From contig NZ_JABEKT010000003.1 of NCBI RefSeq assembly GCF_013283195.1, positions 679,333 to 743,332 of the forward strand: a stretch of 64,000 bases of DNA, read 5' to 3'. Positions 50,329 through 59,252 of this stretch are shown piece by piece. Numbering within the stretch: position 1 is the stretch's first letter; the number at the start of each line of letters is the position of its first letter. The position numbers and the translations under genes were made by a program. The notes under the pieces are model-generated. The model saw only the letters and a program-made list of their open reading frames with translations, was not told the origin of the DNA and did not search any database. The stretch is from Ensifer adhaerens. Its GTDB lineage: Bacteria; Pseudomonadota; Alphaproteobacteria; Rhizobiales; Rhizobiaceae.

Positions 50329-51117
50329 TCATGTGGTGGGAATAACGCCACCATCGATATTGATCACATCGCCGCTGATGAACTCGGAGAGATCCGAGGC
50401 CAGGTAGAGAACAGCAGTGGCCACGTCGCGCGCGGCTCCAAGCCGACCCGCGGGCAGTCTGGATTCGGCAAGGAACGCATCCACTGCACCGTCGATCGTC
50501 GTGCCGTAGCGCTCGGCGAGCGCATGGAGGAAGCCACCCGGGCGGTCCCAGAGTTCGGTTCGAATGTGGGCAGGCGCGACCACATTCGAGCGAATCCCCT
50601 TCGGCGTAAATTCCCGGGCAAGCGCCTTGGACAGAAGCGTGATCGCCGCCTTGGATGTGCTGTAGTCCGGCAGCAGCGGGTGCGGCATGCGCCCGGCTTC
50701 CGAACCACAATGGATAAGCACGCCCCTCTTCTGCGCGAGCATGGCAGGCAGCACGGCCCGCGCCATGCGAACATAGCCCATGAGATTGACATTGAGCGTC
50801 TGCGCCCAGTCCTCGTCCGAGACTTCGAGAAAGCCGCCGCGGGTCGGACAGATGCCGGCATTGTTGAAAAGCACGTCGATGCGGCCGAAGGCTTTGAGCG
50901 CGGTGTCCGCGGCCGCTTCCCCTGCCCCCTTCTCTCCAAGGTCGACCTCGCATGTCCGCCAACGGTCATGCGCAGCAAGATCCTTCACCGGCGCCATATC
51001 ACGGCTGACGCCCAGAACGCGGGCGCCCTCGGACAGGAACAGCTTTGCCGTCTCCAGCCCGATGCCGGAGCTCGCGCCCGTGACGATTACGACCTTGTCT
51101 TTAAGGTTCAGGTTCAT
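50329..51117 (-). CDS. SDR-family oxidoreductase (copy A)
   Basis: 262 residues. Classical short-chain dehydrogenase: cofactor loop TGASSGIG, NNAG, Ser in HCGSEAG, catalytic YSTSK. NAD(P)-dependent oxidation or reduction of a polyol, sugar or hydroxy compound; substrate unknown. Start 51117 has GGAGGAGA upstream. In the operon between the permease and cupin genes. Confidence 0.9.
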   Translation of the reverse strand: MNLNLKDKVVIVTGASSGIGLETAKLFLSEGARVLGVSRDMAPVKDLAAHDRWRTCEVDLGEKGAGEAAADTALKAFGRIDVLFNNAGICPTRGGFLEVSDEDWAQTLNVNLMGYVRMARAVLPAMLAQKRGVLIHCGSEAGRMPHPLLPDYSTSKAAITLLSKALAREFTPKGIRSNVVAPAHIRTELWDRPGGFLHALAERYGTTIDGAVDAFLAESRLPAGRLGAARDVATAVLYLASDLSEFISGDVINIDGGVIPTT

Positions 51118-51220
51118 GACTGCAGTCTCCTCCACATGCTCCGCGTTGGCCGCAGCAAGGATGCCACGGCAATCGAGGAGCGCGTCAAGGTTTCTTCGGC
51201 ATTCACCAACAGCTGTTCTG

Positions 51221-52210
51221 TCAAAGAAGCTTCAGCTTCGTCGTCCGCGAGACCACCGACACGGCGATCACGATGATGATGCCCTTGACGATGCTCTGCA
51301 CGTAGGTGTCCATGCCCACCAGGTTCAGGCCATTGTTCATGATGCCGATTAGCAGCGCTCCGAAGAACGTCCCCATGACGGTCGCCGTGCCCGGGCGAAG
51401 CATCGTCATGCCGATGAAGACGGCAGCGAGACCGTCCAGCAGATAGGTTTCGCCACCGTTCGGCTGGCCGGAACCAAGCCGGGCCGAAAGAATGATCCCG
51501 GAGATCGCGGCAAAGAGCGAACTCAGTGCCAGCCCATAGACCCGGTAGGAACGGACCTTGATGCCCGAAAGCTCGGCGGCCCGCGCATTGCCGCCGACTG
51601 CATAAAGGTAACGGCCGAATGTCGTGCGCTCCATGAGGAACCACGAGGCGGCAACGACGACCAACATGATCAGTGCCGGATAGGGCAGGATGCCTGCGAC
51701 CTTGCCCTGGCCCACCGCCAGATACTCGGGGGGAATGCCACCATAGATCGCACGACCGCCAGAGATCATGAAGTTGATGCCCCACAGAATGGAACCGGCC
51801 GCAAGCGTCGCGATCAGCGAGGGAACGCCGACGCCGACGACGAGCGCAGAATTGATGAGGCCGACGGCAAGGCCAGCTCCGAGCGCGCCGACGATCGACA
51901 AGGGGATCGGCACACCGGCCACCATCAATAGGGGTGCCAGCAGACCGGCGAGCCCAACGACATAACCGACGGAAAGATCCATCTCCTTGGCGGCGAACCC
52001 AAAGGTCAGACCGACGGCGACGATCGTCAGCATCGAGATCTGCTGGAGGATGTTGACGAGATTGGTGCCGGTGAAGAACCGGTCCGTGCCGATCGAGAAA
52101 GCCAGGAAAAGGACGACCAGGACGGCAAGCGTGCTGTACTTCTGTACCAGTGTGCCAATGCGCATCGGGCGGGACGCTTTTTCCTGAGCAAGAGTTGTTG
52201 TCATGGTCAT
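51221..52210 (-). CDS. Sugar-type ABC permease (RbsC family)
   Basis: 329 residues, about nine membrane segments, with conserved GGNARAAELSGIKV and LGSGQPNGGETYLLDGLAAV loops of the ribose/xylose permease family. The ATPase stop and this start overlap as ATGA, and GGGGG lies 6 nt upstream of the start. Forms the membrane channel of the importer. Confidence 0.92.
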   Translation of the reverse strand: MTMTTTLAQEKASRPMRIGTLVQKYSTLAVLVVLFLAFSIGTDRFFTGTNLVNILQQISMLTIVAVGLTFGFAAKEMDLSVGYVVGLAGLLAPLLMVAGVPIPLSIVGALGAGLAVGLINSALVVGVGVPSLIATLAAGSILWGINFMISGGRAIYGGIPPEYLAVGQGKVAGILPYPALIMLVVVAASWFLMERTTFGRYLYAVGGNARAAELSGIKVRSYRVYGLALSSLFAAISGIILSARLGSGQPNGGETYLLDGLAAVFIGMTMLRPGTATVMGTFFGALLIGIMNNGLNLVGMDTYVQSIVKGIIIVIAVSVVSRTTKLKLL

Positions 52211-53742
52211 TGGGTTACCCCCGCAATTGCATTGATGAAGACAGCTTCGCTGAAGTCGCGGCGAGCGATCTGGTCGGCATCCCGACCGTTCCTGAACGCC
52301 ACGACCCGGTCGGCCACATGGGCGATTTCGAGCAGATCGCTTGAGGCGACGATGACCGCCGCGCCGCGTTCGGCGAGCGAGACGATGAGGTCATGGATCT
52401 CGCGTTTTGCGCCGACATCCACGCCTTCGGTGGGCTCGAGAAAGACAAAGAGCTTGTACTTACCCTCGGAAGCGAATTGCCATTTGGCGACGGAGACCTT
52501 CTGCTTGTTGCCGCCGCTGAGCTCGACGATCTTCGTCTCCGCGCTCGACGTCTTGATGTTCAATCGCTTGATCAGGCGGTGGGTCTCGGCGCGCTCGCGC
52601 CCGTTCTGGACCACTCCGAACGGCTTGAGGCTGGTCTCCTGGATACCCGCCATCGACATGTTCTCCCGAACTGTCCAGTCGCCGATCATGGCATTGATCA
52701 TCCGGTGATCGGGGATGAGCGCAGCACCGCGCCGTTTCATGTCGCGCACGCTGGCGCGCCCGACATCCTTGCTCTTGAAGCGATACTCCCCCGCCGTGGC
52801 AAGGCGTGGTTCAAACAGCGACTGGGCGAATTCGAAGTGCCCGGAACCGGTCAGTCCGATCAGTCCGACGATCTCGCCGCTGCGAACTTCCAGGCCATCC
52901 ATGAGGAAGCGCGCACCCTGCCAGCCCTTGATATCGACGACGATCTCCGCGTCGTCGGCAAGGCTGCGTTCCGTAAGAGCGCTGTCGAACAGACGATGTT
53001 GATTGCCGGTCTGCCCGCGATTGAGCATGAGGTCGATCAGCTGGCGTTCAGTCACCTCGTGCCCCGCATTGGAGAGGTGGCTCACCTTGCGGCCGTCCTG
53101 CAGGACGGTGATCTCGTCGCAAAGATCGACCACCTCCTGAAGGAAGTGACTGATGAGAACCACCGCCATCCCGGCATCGGACAGTTGGCGGATCAGTGTC
53201 CAGAGGCTCTGTTTTTCCTTGGCCGGCAGCGTTGCCGTCGGCTCGTCGAGGATCAGGACCTTTGGACGCGAGTGCAGCGCGCGCAGGATTTCGATGACCT
53301 TCTGGTCGGCATAGGGAAGTTCATCGACCTTGCGATTGAGTGCGATTGCCGTTTCCGGGAACCACTGTTTCGCCAGCTCTTCCGCCTGCCGCTGAACTTC
53401 GCGCCGGTTGATGAAAAAGCGGCTTTTGACCGGCTCGAAGCCAAGACAGATGTTCTCGGCGCCCGTCAGGTGCGGCACCAGGCTGCCTTCCTGCGATACG
53501 AGCGAGACGCCGTTTGCAACGGCCGCCGCCGGATTTTCGAAAGCGACCGGCTGGCCTGCCATGCTGAGCGTGCCGGCCGTCGGCTGGACGGCGCCGCTCA
53601 AAATGCTGACGAGGGTCGTCTTGCCGGCACCGTTCTCGCCGACGATGCCGTGCACGCGGCCCTCGACGATCTCGATGGATACGCCGTCGAGCGCGAGCGT
53701 GCCGGGCCATTGCTTGGTGATGTTCTCAAGAACAATCGACAT
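52207..53742 (-). CDS. Sugar-type ABC ATPase with two nucleotide-binding domains
   Basis: 511 residues, RbsA/XylG class. NBD1: Walker A GENGAGKTT, Walker B LILDEPTATLP. NBD2: degenerate Walker A (GLTGSGHFEFA), signature ELSGGNKQKVSVAKW. Two oddities: the NBD1 signature is reduced to LPYADQKVIEI, and the NBD2 Walker B reads LFVFLEPTEG, without the usual Asp before Glu. It still has the Glu. Function as importer motor is likely, with hydrolysis mainly at one site (inference). Confidence 0.88.
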   Translation of the reverse strand: MSIVLENITKQWPGTLALDGVSIEIVEGRVHGIVGENGAGKTTLVSILSGAVQPTAGTLSMAGQPVAFENPAAAVANGVSLVSQEGSLVPHLTGAENICLGFEPVKSRFFINRREVQRQAEELAKQWFPETAIALNRKVDELPYADQKVIEILRALHSRPKVLILDEPTATLPAKEKQSLWTLIRQLSDAGMAVVLISHFLQEVVDLCDEITVLQDGRKVSHLSNAGHEVTERQLIDLMLNRGQTGNQHRLFDSALTERSLADDAEIVVDIKGWQGARFLMDGLEVRSGEIVGLIGLTGSGHFEFAQSLFEPRLATAGEYRFKSKDVGRASVRDMKRRGAALIPDHRMINAMIGDWTVRENMSMAGIQETSLKPFGVVQNGRERAETHRLIKRLNIKTSSAETKIVELSGGNKQKVSVAKWQFASEGKYKLFVFLEPTEGVDVGAKREIHDLIVSLAERGAAVIVASSDLLEIAHVADRVVAFRNGRDADQIARRDFSEAVFINAIAGVTQ

Positions 53743-53790
53743 GTTGCACCTCCGAAATGGACGGGCGGTCGCACCGCCCGCCCGGCCGGT

Positions 53791-54726
53791 TCACTTGCAG
53801 TTGTCCTTGGTGAAGAGCGTCGCACCGTAGTAGACGATGTCCTTGCCGTTGGTGACCTCCTTCGGATGGTCACCATCCACCATGACGCGCTTGGCATAGG
53901 TCGCAAGATTGACGCCCCACTCCTCGAACTGCTGCCGCCCGGTGGCGACGAACATGGAGTTGGGCTCGCAGATCGCCTTGATCGCCTCCGGGTGGCCGTC
54001 CATGCCCGAGACGGGCACGTTCAATCCGGCGCCCTGGAGCGCGGTGATCGCTGCCTGTGCCGGCTCGTCCCAGGGCGTCCAGACAGCGGTGATTTCTTCG
54101 CCGTAACGCGTGGCGAAGTCCTGAACGGCGTTCAGCGTTTCCTGGTAGAAGTTGGCCACGTCGAAATTGTATTCGCCGATGACCTTGATGTCGGGATACT
54201 CCTTCAGGATCGCCCGCAGCGTATCGGTACGCTCACGCACCGGCTTGATCTTGTCGGTGGTGATGATGATGAGGTTGCCCTTGCCCTTCATCTGGCTGAT
54301 CAGGCTCAGCGATACCTCGGCGGACATCTGCCAGTTGTTCGTGGTGATGTCCGCGGTCGAGCCCGGGATCCAGCCGGAGTCGACCGTGTAGACCGGAATG
54401 TGTGCCGATTCTGCGCCCTTGAGCGCGTTACTGGACGCGCGCAGGTCCGCGTAGGTCACGTAGATGACATCGACACCGCGGTTGACGGCATCCTCGATGT
54501 TGTTGGCGACTTTCTCCGCAGACCCGGCAGAGTCGAGATAGGTCACTTCCCAATCGTCGATGTTGTTGTCGGTCAGGTACTTCTTGAAGCCGTCCTGCGT
54601 GCGTTGTTCGGCCTGGAAGGCCGCGTTGCCCTGGATCCAGCCAATCTTGACGGGATTGGCGAGGGCCGGTGATGCGGCCCACAGGGCAAGGATTGCTACG
54701 CTGGTGAATTTCAGAACTGTCGACAT
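53791..54726 (-). CDS. Sugar-type ABC substrate-binding protein (RbsB class)
   Basis: 311 residues. Signal peptide MSTVLKFTSVAILALWAASPALA, then the peripla_BP_4-like fold (IGWIQGNAAFQAEQRTQDGF, VDVIYVTYADLRASSNALKG, AVWTPWDEPAQAAITALQGA, VSGMDGHPEAIKAI). Start 54726 has GGGAGGAAAAATC. Sits upstream of ATPase and permease. The enzyme genes around it (three SDRs, cupin) point to a polyol or hydroxylated compound as cargo. Confidence 0.9.
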   Translation of the reverse strand: MSTVLKFTSVAILALWAASPALANPVKIGWIQGNAAFQAEQRTQDGFKKYLTDNNIDDWEVTYLDSAGSAEKVANNIEDAVNRGVDVIYVTYADLRASSNALKGAESAHIPVYTVDSGWIPGSTADITTNNWQMSAEVSLSLISQMKGKGNLIIITTDKIKPVRERTDTLRAILKEYPDIKVIGEYNFDVANFYQETLNAVQDFATRYGEEITAVWTPWDEPAQAAITALQGAGLNVPVSGMDGHPEAIKAICEPNSMFVATGRQQFEEWGVNLATYAKRVMVDGDHPKEVTNGKDIVYYGATLFTKDNCK

Positions 54727-54748
54727 GATTTTTCCTCCCACTCTGTCG

Positions 54749-55513
54749 TCAGATTGATAGAAAGCCGCCGTCGATATTCAGATCGACGCCGGTGCAGTAA
54801 CTGGCCGCTTCGCTTGCGAGAAACACCGCCGGTCCGCCCACTTCGTGTGGTTGCCCCATGCGTTTCATCGGCGTCATCTCGGCGAACCTGCGGACATTCT
54901 CGGCCACTTCCGGGCGGCTGTTCATGGGCGTTGCCATGAAGCCCGGGCTCAGGCAGTTGACGCGCACGCCCCGCCCGGCCCATTCGGCTGCGAGGCTCTT
55001 CGTCAGGCGGATCACCGCCGCTTTCGTTGCGTCGTAGTGCGCCTGTTCCAGACCCCGGATCGCGGTCGAGCCACAGATCGACGCCATGTTGAGAATGGAG
55101 CCGCGACCACGTTCCAGCATGCGGCGGCCCTCGACCTGACAGGACCAGAAGAGCCCGTTGAGGTTGATGTCCATCATCCTCAGAAACTGGGACTGCGGCA
55201 TCGTCTCGGCCGCGCTGACATTGGCAATACCGGCGCTGTTGACGGCGATGTCGATCTCACCGAGCTCCCGTTCGGCACGATCGAATGCGGCTTCGATCGA
55301 ACTGCGATCGGTGACGTCACCGTCGAGGGCAAAGCCGCTTCGACCGGTGGCGGAGATCGCCGCCAGCGTCACGTCCTGACCTTCGGCACCCGACAGGTCG
55401 AAGCAGGCGACATCGGCACCCGCCTCGGCAAGCGCAATGGCGATCGCCTGTCCGAGACCACTGCCGGCACCGGTGACGAAGGCACGCTTGCCGCCAAGAT
55501 CAAATCTTTTCAC
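54749..55513 (-). CDS. SDR-family oxidoreductase (copy B)
   Basis: 254 residues: TGAGSGLG cofactor loop, NSAG (for NNAG), Ser in NMASICGS, catalytic YDATK, and SPGFMATPM. Starts with GTG at 55513 after GGGAGG; a longer frame opens at 55648 inside the upstream gene. 22 bp before the binding-protein gene. Confidence 0.87.
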   Translation of the reverse strand: MKRFDLGGKRAFVTGAGSGLGQAIAIALAEAGADVACFDLSGAEGQDVTLAAISATGRSGFALDGDVTDRSSIEAAFDRAERELGEIDIAVNSAGIANVSAAETMPQSQFLRMMDINLNGLFWSCQVEGRRMLERGRGSILNMASICGSTAIRGLEQAHYDATKAAVIRLTKSLAAEWAGRGVRVNCLSPGFMATPMNSRPEVAENVRRFAEMTPMKRMGQPHEVGGPAVFLASEAASYCTGVDLNIDGGFLSI

Positions 55514-55613
55514 CTGCACCTCCCGAAACCTGCTGATTTTATTGATAAACCGATTGGCTCTTGCGATTGAGGACGTTGCCCTGAATTCACTCTTCAGCGC
55601 CGCTGAAGAAGGC

Positions 55614-56396
55614 TCAGAGAATGGCCCGGATGGTGCCGCCCTCCGCACGCATCGCCATGCCGTTGAGGTGCGGGCTTGCTGCGAGATGCACGACGCTGCG
55701 TGCGACTTCGTCCGGCTCGATCATTCTGCGGATAAGCGAGGTCGGCTCGGTTTCATCGAAGTAGTCGGAGACGACCGCTTCGCGGGTCGTGCCCTTCTCA
55801 TCGGCAATTTCCTGGTGATAGCGACGAACGGCTTCGGTGTTCGTGGGCCCTGGCAGGATGGTGTTGACCCTGACCCGCGTGCCCTTCGTCAACTCGGCAA
55901 GGGCCCGCGACAGGCCGAGCAGACAGGTCTTCATGGCGCCGTAATGGGCCATCCAGGGCTGTGGCTTGACGGCGCTTTCGCTGCTGATGAAGACGACGCT
56001 GCCTTCGCCGCGCGCCAGCATCTCCTTCAGCACCAGCCGCGACATGCGTACGCCGGTCATGACGTTCACATCGAAATAGCGAAACCAGTGCTCGTCCGTC
56101 GTCTCGAAGAAATCGCGGACTTCGAAGATGCCGATGCTGTTGACGAGGATATCGACAGGGCGATGGGAGGAGGCGAAGGCATATAGGCGCTCGGCCTCCC
56201 CCTCGACCGTCAGATCCCCGGCGATCCCACGGCAGCGCTGGCCAAGAGCCGCGATGGTATCCCCAACCTCCGCGGCGCTGATGCCGCTCACGGTGACATC
56301 CGCGCCTTCGGCAAGAAAGACCGAGGCAATAGCGCGTCCGATGCCCGTGGCACCGCCCGTCACCAACACGTGTTTGCCGGTAAGACCATAATCCAT
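55614..56396 (-). CDS. SDR-family oxidoreductase (copy C)
   Basis: 260 residues: TGGATGIG, NSIG, FISSESAV and the catalytic YGAMK. The C-terminal half is longer than usual (RRYHQEIADEKGTTREAVVS). ATG at 56396 (MDYGLTGKHV) preferred, with GGAGA 8 nt upstream. 100 bp upstream of SDR copy B. Three different SDRs in one operon suggest successive redox steps on a polyhydroxylated substrate. Confidence 0.87.
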   Translation of the reverse strand: MDYGLTGKHVLVTGGATGIGRAIASVFLAEGADVTVSGISAAEVGDTIAALGQRCRGIAGDLTVEGEAERLYAFASSHRPVDILVNSIGIFEVRDFFETTDEHWFRYFDVNVMTGVRMSRLVLKEMLARGEGSVVFISSESAVKPQPWMAHYGAMKTCLLGLSRALAELTKGTRVRVNTILPGPTNTEAVRRYHQEIADEKGTTREAVVSDYFDETEPTSLIRRMIEPDEVARSVVHLAASPHLNGMAMRAEGGTIRAIL

Positions 56397-56473
56397 TCTA
56401 AAAAATCTCCATGCGTCGTCGTTCGGTGGCCAGGAAGGCGCACCGTCGGAAGTTAGGATGATGTGGAACGCGA

Positions 56474-57418
56474 TCAGGCGGCGCCGCGCAGCCTTGGATA
56501 CTCGGTCCTGCAAAGCTCGGCGCTACGGCTCAGGCGCTTCACGCGCTGCAGGAGAAAATCGATGAACTCGGCCGTCCGCAGAGGCAGGCGATGTCTCGGT
56601 TCAGACAGGAGATGGATGATCTCGGGGTCGCAGTCGAAATCCCTGAGGACTGCGACCAGCGTTCCTTCTTCCAGTTCGCGCGCGACATCCCAGGACGACA
56701 CGCGAATGAGGCCCTGTCCGGCCTTGGCGAGATCGATCAGCGCCTGCCGGTCGGAGACGATGCGGTTGCCGCTGACCCGCACGAGCGTCGGTTCACCTTC
56801 GACGGCAAAACCCCATTTGTCAGCAGCGGTCTTGCCGTCGAGATAGACCAGACAGTTATGGACAACGAGATCGGACGGCGCATCCGGTGCCCCCATACGC
56901 GCCAAATAGTCGGGCGCTGCACAGATCACCATCGGGTTTTCGCCGAGCTTGCGGGTGGTCAGTGCGCTATCTGGCACCGTACCGAAGCGAATGACGATAT
57001 CGCAATCGTCGTCGACCAGATTGACGTCGTCATCACCAAGGATGAGGCGGAAGCCGATTTCGGGATGCGCGGCGCCGAACTCGCTGGTCAATGGGATCAG
57101 GTACTTCCGTCCGAATTCCGTTGGCGCGGCGATGGTCACCGTTCCGTTCGGGTTTTTCTTGCGCTGACGCATTGTCTTGTCGAGCCGCTCGAAGTCCTCG
57201 AGGATCCCCTGCGATGTTTCGAAGAGGTAGCGCCCCTCCTCCGTCAGGCAAAGCGAGCGCGTTGTCCGCTTCAGGAGGGCGACGCCGAAGTGACATTCGA
57301 GTGCCTTCAGCCGCCCACTCATGGTTGCCGGCGACAGGCCAAGCTTCGAGGCGGCGAGCGAAAAGCTGTTCGACTTGACGATTTCCGAGAAGACGCGGAG
57401 GTCCTGGATACTATTCAT
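56474..57418 (-). CDS. LysR-family regulator (upstream of SDR genes)
   Basis: 314 residues, with HTH FSLAASKLGLSPATMSGRLK and effector domain. Overlaps the tetR stop as ATGA, and lies 77 bp upstream of SDR copy C on the same strand. The unusual tetR-lysR coupling makes both regulators part of the same transcript as the catabolic genes, or an upstream autoregulated unit. Confidence 0.88.
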   Translation of the reverse strand: MNSIQDLRVFSEIVKSNSFSLAASKLGLSPATMSGRLKALECHFGVALLKRTTRSLCLTEEGRYLFETSQGILEDFERLDKTMRQRKKNPNGTVTIAAPTEFGRKYLIPLTSEFGAAHPEIGFRLILGDDDVNLVDDDCDIVIRFGTVPDSALTTRKLGENPMVICAAPDYLARMGAPDAPSDLVVHNCLVYLDGKTAADKWGFAVEGEPTLVRVSGNRIVSDRQALIDLAKAGQGLIRVSSWDVARELEEGTLVAVLRDFDCDPEIIHLLSEPRHRLPLRTAEFIDFLLQRVKRLSRSAELCRTEYPRLRGAA

Positions 57419-58080
57419 TGGCCCGCCTCCACCTCGGGCAGGAACTGTCCGAGATTGCCCATGCTCGCGGCAAGGCCAGTAACAAACACTTCGACGCGCG
57501 CGCGGATGATCGGGTCGAGATCATCCGGTATCTTGTTGCGGTAGACGTATTTGCGCACGCCCATGTAGAAGAAGCTCGAGTGAAAGCCCCAGACGATCTC
57601 AAGCACCAGTTCGTCAGCCTTCGGACCGGACGGAACGGCAACGCCAGCTTCCGCGGCAATCTCGGCGAAGATCAGCGGAAAGGTCGTTTCGTGCAGCAGC
57701 CCGAGATATTTCTGTGTGATCTGCGGGTCTTCAAGCGCCGATGCGATGAAAATCCGGATCCAGCGCTCGTCGAGGATCGCAGCCGTATAGGCCCGCAGGT
57801 AAAGGACGAGGCGTTCACGGATCGAAATCGAACGATCGGCGAGCAGCTCGTTCCAGCCCGGATCCCAGCGCTTCAGATACACTTCGTCGTAGATCTTCTG
57901 GAGCAGGTCGTCGCGGTTCTTGAAATACCGGTAGAGCAGCGGCTGTGAGACGCCGAGCGCATCGGCCAGTTCCCGCGTCGTAAACCGTAGTCCTCTCTGG
58001 GCGACGAAATCGATCGCAAACTCGAGGATCTGCTGCTCGCGGTCAGCCGCGTCGAGGTATTTTCGTGCTGCTTTTGCCAT
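57415..58080 (-). CDS. TetR-family regulator
   Basis: 221 residues, N-terminal HTH (RFTTRELADALGVSQPLLYR, YFKNRDDLLQKIYD) and a helical ligand domain. It is the first gene of the minus-strand run that ends in the cupin gene, with a palindromic repeat upstream (58226-58250). Probably an autorepressor responding to the island's substrate. Confidence 0.9.
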   Translation of the reverse strand: MAKAARKYLDAADREQQILEFAIDFVAQRGLRFTTRELADALGVSQPLLYRYFKNRDDLLQKIYDEVYLKRWDPGWNELLADRSISIRERLVLYLRAYTAAILDERWIRIFIASALEDPQITQKYLGLLHETTFPLIFAEIAAEAGVAVPSGPKADELVLEIVWGFHSSFFYMGVRKYVYRNKIPDDLDPIIRARVEVFVTGLAASMGNLGQFLPEVEAGQ

Positions 58081-58225
58081 AGCCTATCGCTCTGACACAT
58101 AAGTGGTGTCAGTCCTAATGCTTTGAAAATCAGACTTGGCTCCGACCCGAACGACGGCCGGGAACCTCCCATGCTCTCTCCCTGAGCTGACATAAGAGGT
58201 AACACCATCACCAAAACTGATCAAG

Positions 58226-58250
58226 TGATAATTTATCAATTGATAATTTC
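58226..58250. promoter_or_regulatory. Candidate TetR operator
   Basis: Contains the perfect 14-bp palindrome ttatcaattgataa (58233-58246) and a direct repeat of tgataattt (58226 and 58241). Lies about 150 bp upstream of tetR, just before the end of the next LysR gene. Confidence 0.55.
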
Positions 58251-59153
58251 CTATATCGACCGTGCTAGGAAATCGAGGAACCTGCGAATTCTCTGCGGCA
58301 CATGCGTCTGAGCCGAATAGATCGCGGAGATCGGCTCGGTCTCTCCGGCATCCCAGGAAACGAGCAGCCGGACGAGACGTCCTTCCGCAAGATCCCGACC
58401 GATGTGAAACGCAGAAAGCCGGGCGATGCCGGCCCCCTGCAGCGCGAACAGCCGCATGGACTCGCCGTTGTTGACGAGCAGCCGGCCGCCAACGTCGACA
58501 TGAACCGAGGCACCATCCGCAGGGTCCTTGAACTGCCAGGTGCTGAGGTGCGGACGGCCACCGAAGGTCAGGCACGCGTGCTGACGCAATTCCTCAGGCC
58601 GGGCCGGTTCGCCATGCCGGGCCAGATAGTCTGGCGAGGCGACGATGTGCCTTTGTGAATCCAGCAACCGACGGGAACGTAACGAAGAATCGCGCAGAAC
58701 GCCCGTCCGGATCGCGATATCTGTCTTCTCCGCAATCAGGTCGACGGGTTCGTCGCTGAGTTCGAGATCGATGCGCATGCCCGGGTTTTCGTCGAGAAAC
58801 CGGACGACCAAAGGCGAGAGCACATGCGTGCCGAACGGCAGGTTGGTGCTGACCTTCAGAAGCCCGCCGATGGCCTCGGCCTTGCGCGCGATCTTTGCCT
58901 CGGCCTCGGCGATTTCCTGTACGATGGCCCGTGACGTCGTGTAGAAATCGCTGCCCTCAATGGTCAGTCGAAAGCTGCGGGTCGAGCGGACAACGAGCTG
59001 AACGCCGAGACGCTTTTCAAGCCGCGTGACCAGCTTGCTGATGGCCGATGGCGACATCGAAAAGATGCGGGCCGCCGCCGAGAAGCTACCAGCATCGACG
59101 ATCGTCACGAAGACTTCCATCTCGAGAGCGCGGTTTTGCATCCCAAATACCAT
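58251..59153 (-). CDS. LysR-family regulator (divergent from the PRISE gene)
   Basis: 300 residues, with HTH FSAAARIFSMSPSAISKLVT. The start is 59153 or, four codons in, 59141 (MQNRALEMEV). Divergently arranged with the enone reductase gene, with an inverted repeat of LysR type (59156-59170) next to its start, consistent with control of both genes. Confidence 0.88.
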   Translation of the reverse strand: MVFGMQNRALEMEVFVTIVDAGSFSAAARIFSMSPSAISKLVTRLEKRLGVQLVVRSTRSFRLTIEGSDFYTTSRAIVQEIAEAEAKIARKAEAIGGLLKVSTNLPFGTHVLSPLVVRFLDENPGMRIDLELSDEPVDLIAEKTDIAIRTGVLRDSSLRSRRLLDSQRHIVASPDYLARHGEPARPEELRQHACLTFGGRPHLSTWQFKDPADGASVHVDVGGRLLVNNGESMRLFALQGAGIARLSAFHIGRDLAEGRLVRLLVSWDAGETEPISAIYSAQTHVPQRIRRFLDFLARSI

Positions 59154-59155
59154 TC

Positions 59156-59170
59156 GTGAATTCTATTCAC
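59156..59170. promoter_or_regulatory. Candidate LysR box
   Basis: gtgaat-tct-attcac, a perfect inverted repeat containing T-N11-A. It lies immediately upstream of lysR and about 83 bp before the PRISE gene. Confidence 0.5.
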
Positions 59171-59252
59171 TTCAGTTATTCCCCAAGCCAGCCTACCTGA
59201 CCAGAGGGTAAAGCGTCATCCTCTCGCCCACACATCACAAAGGGAGGAATCC

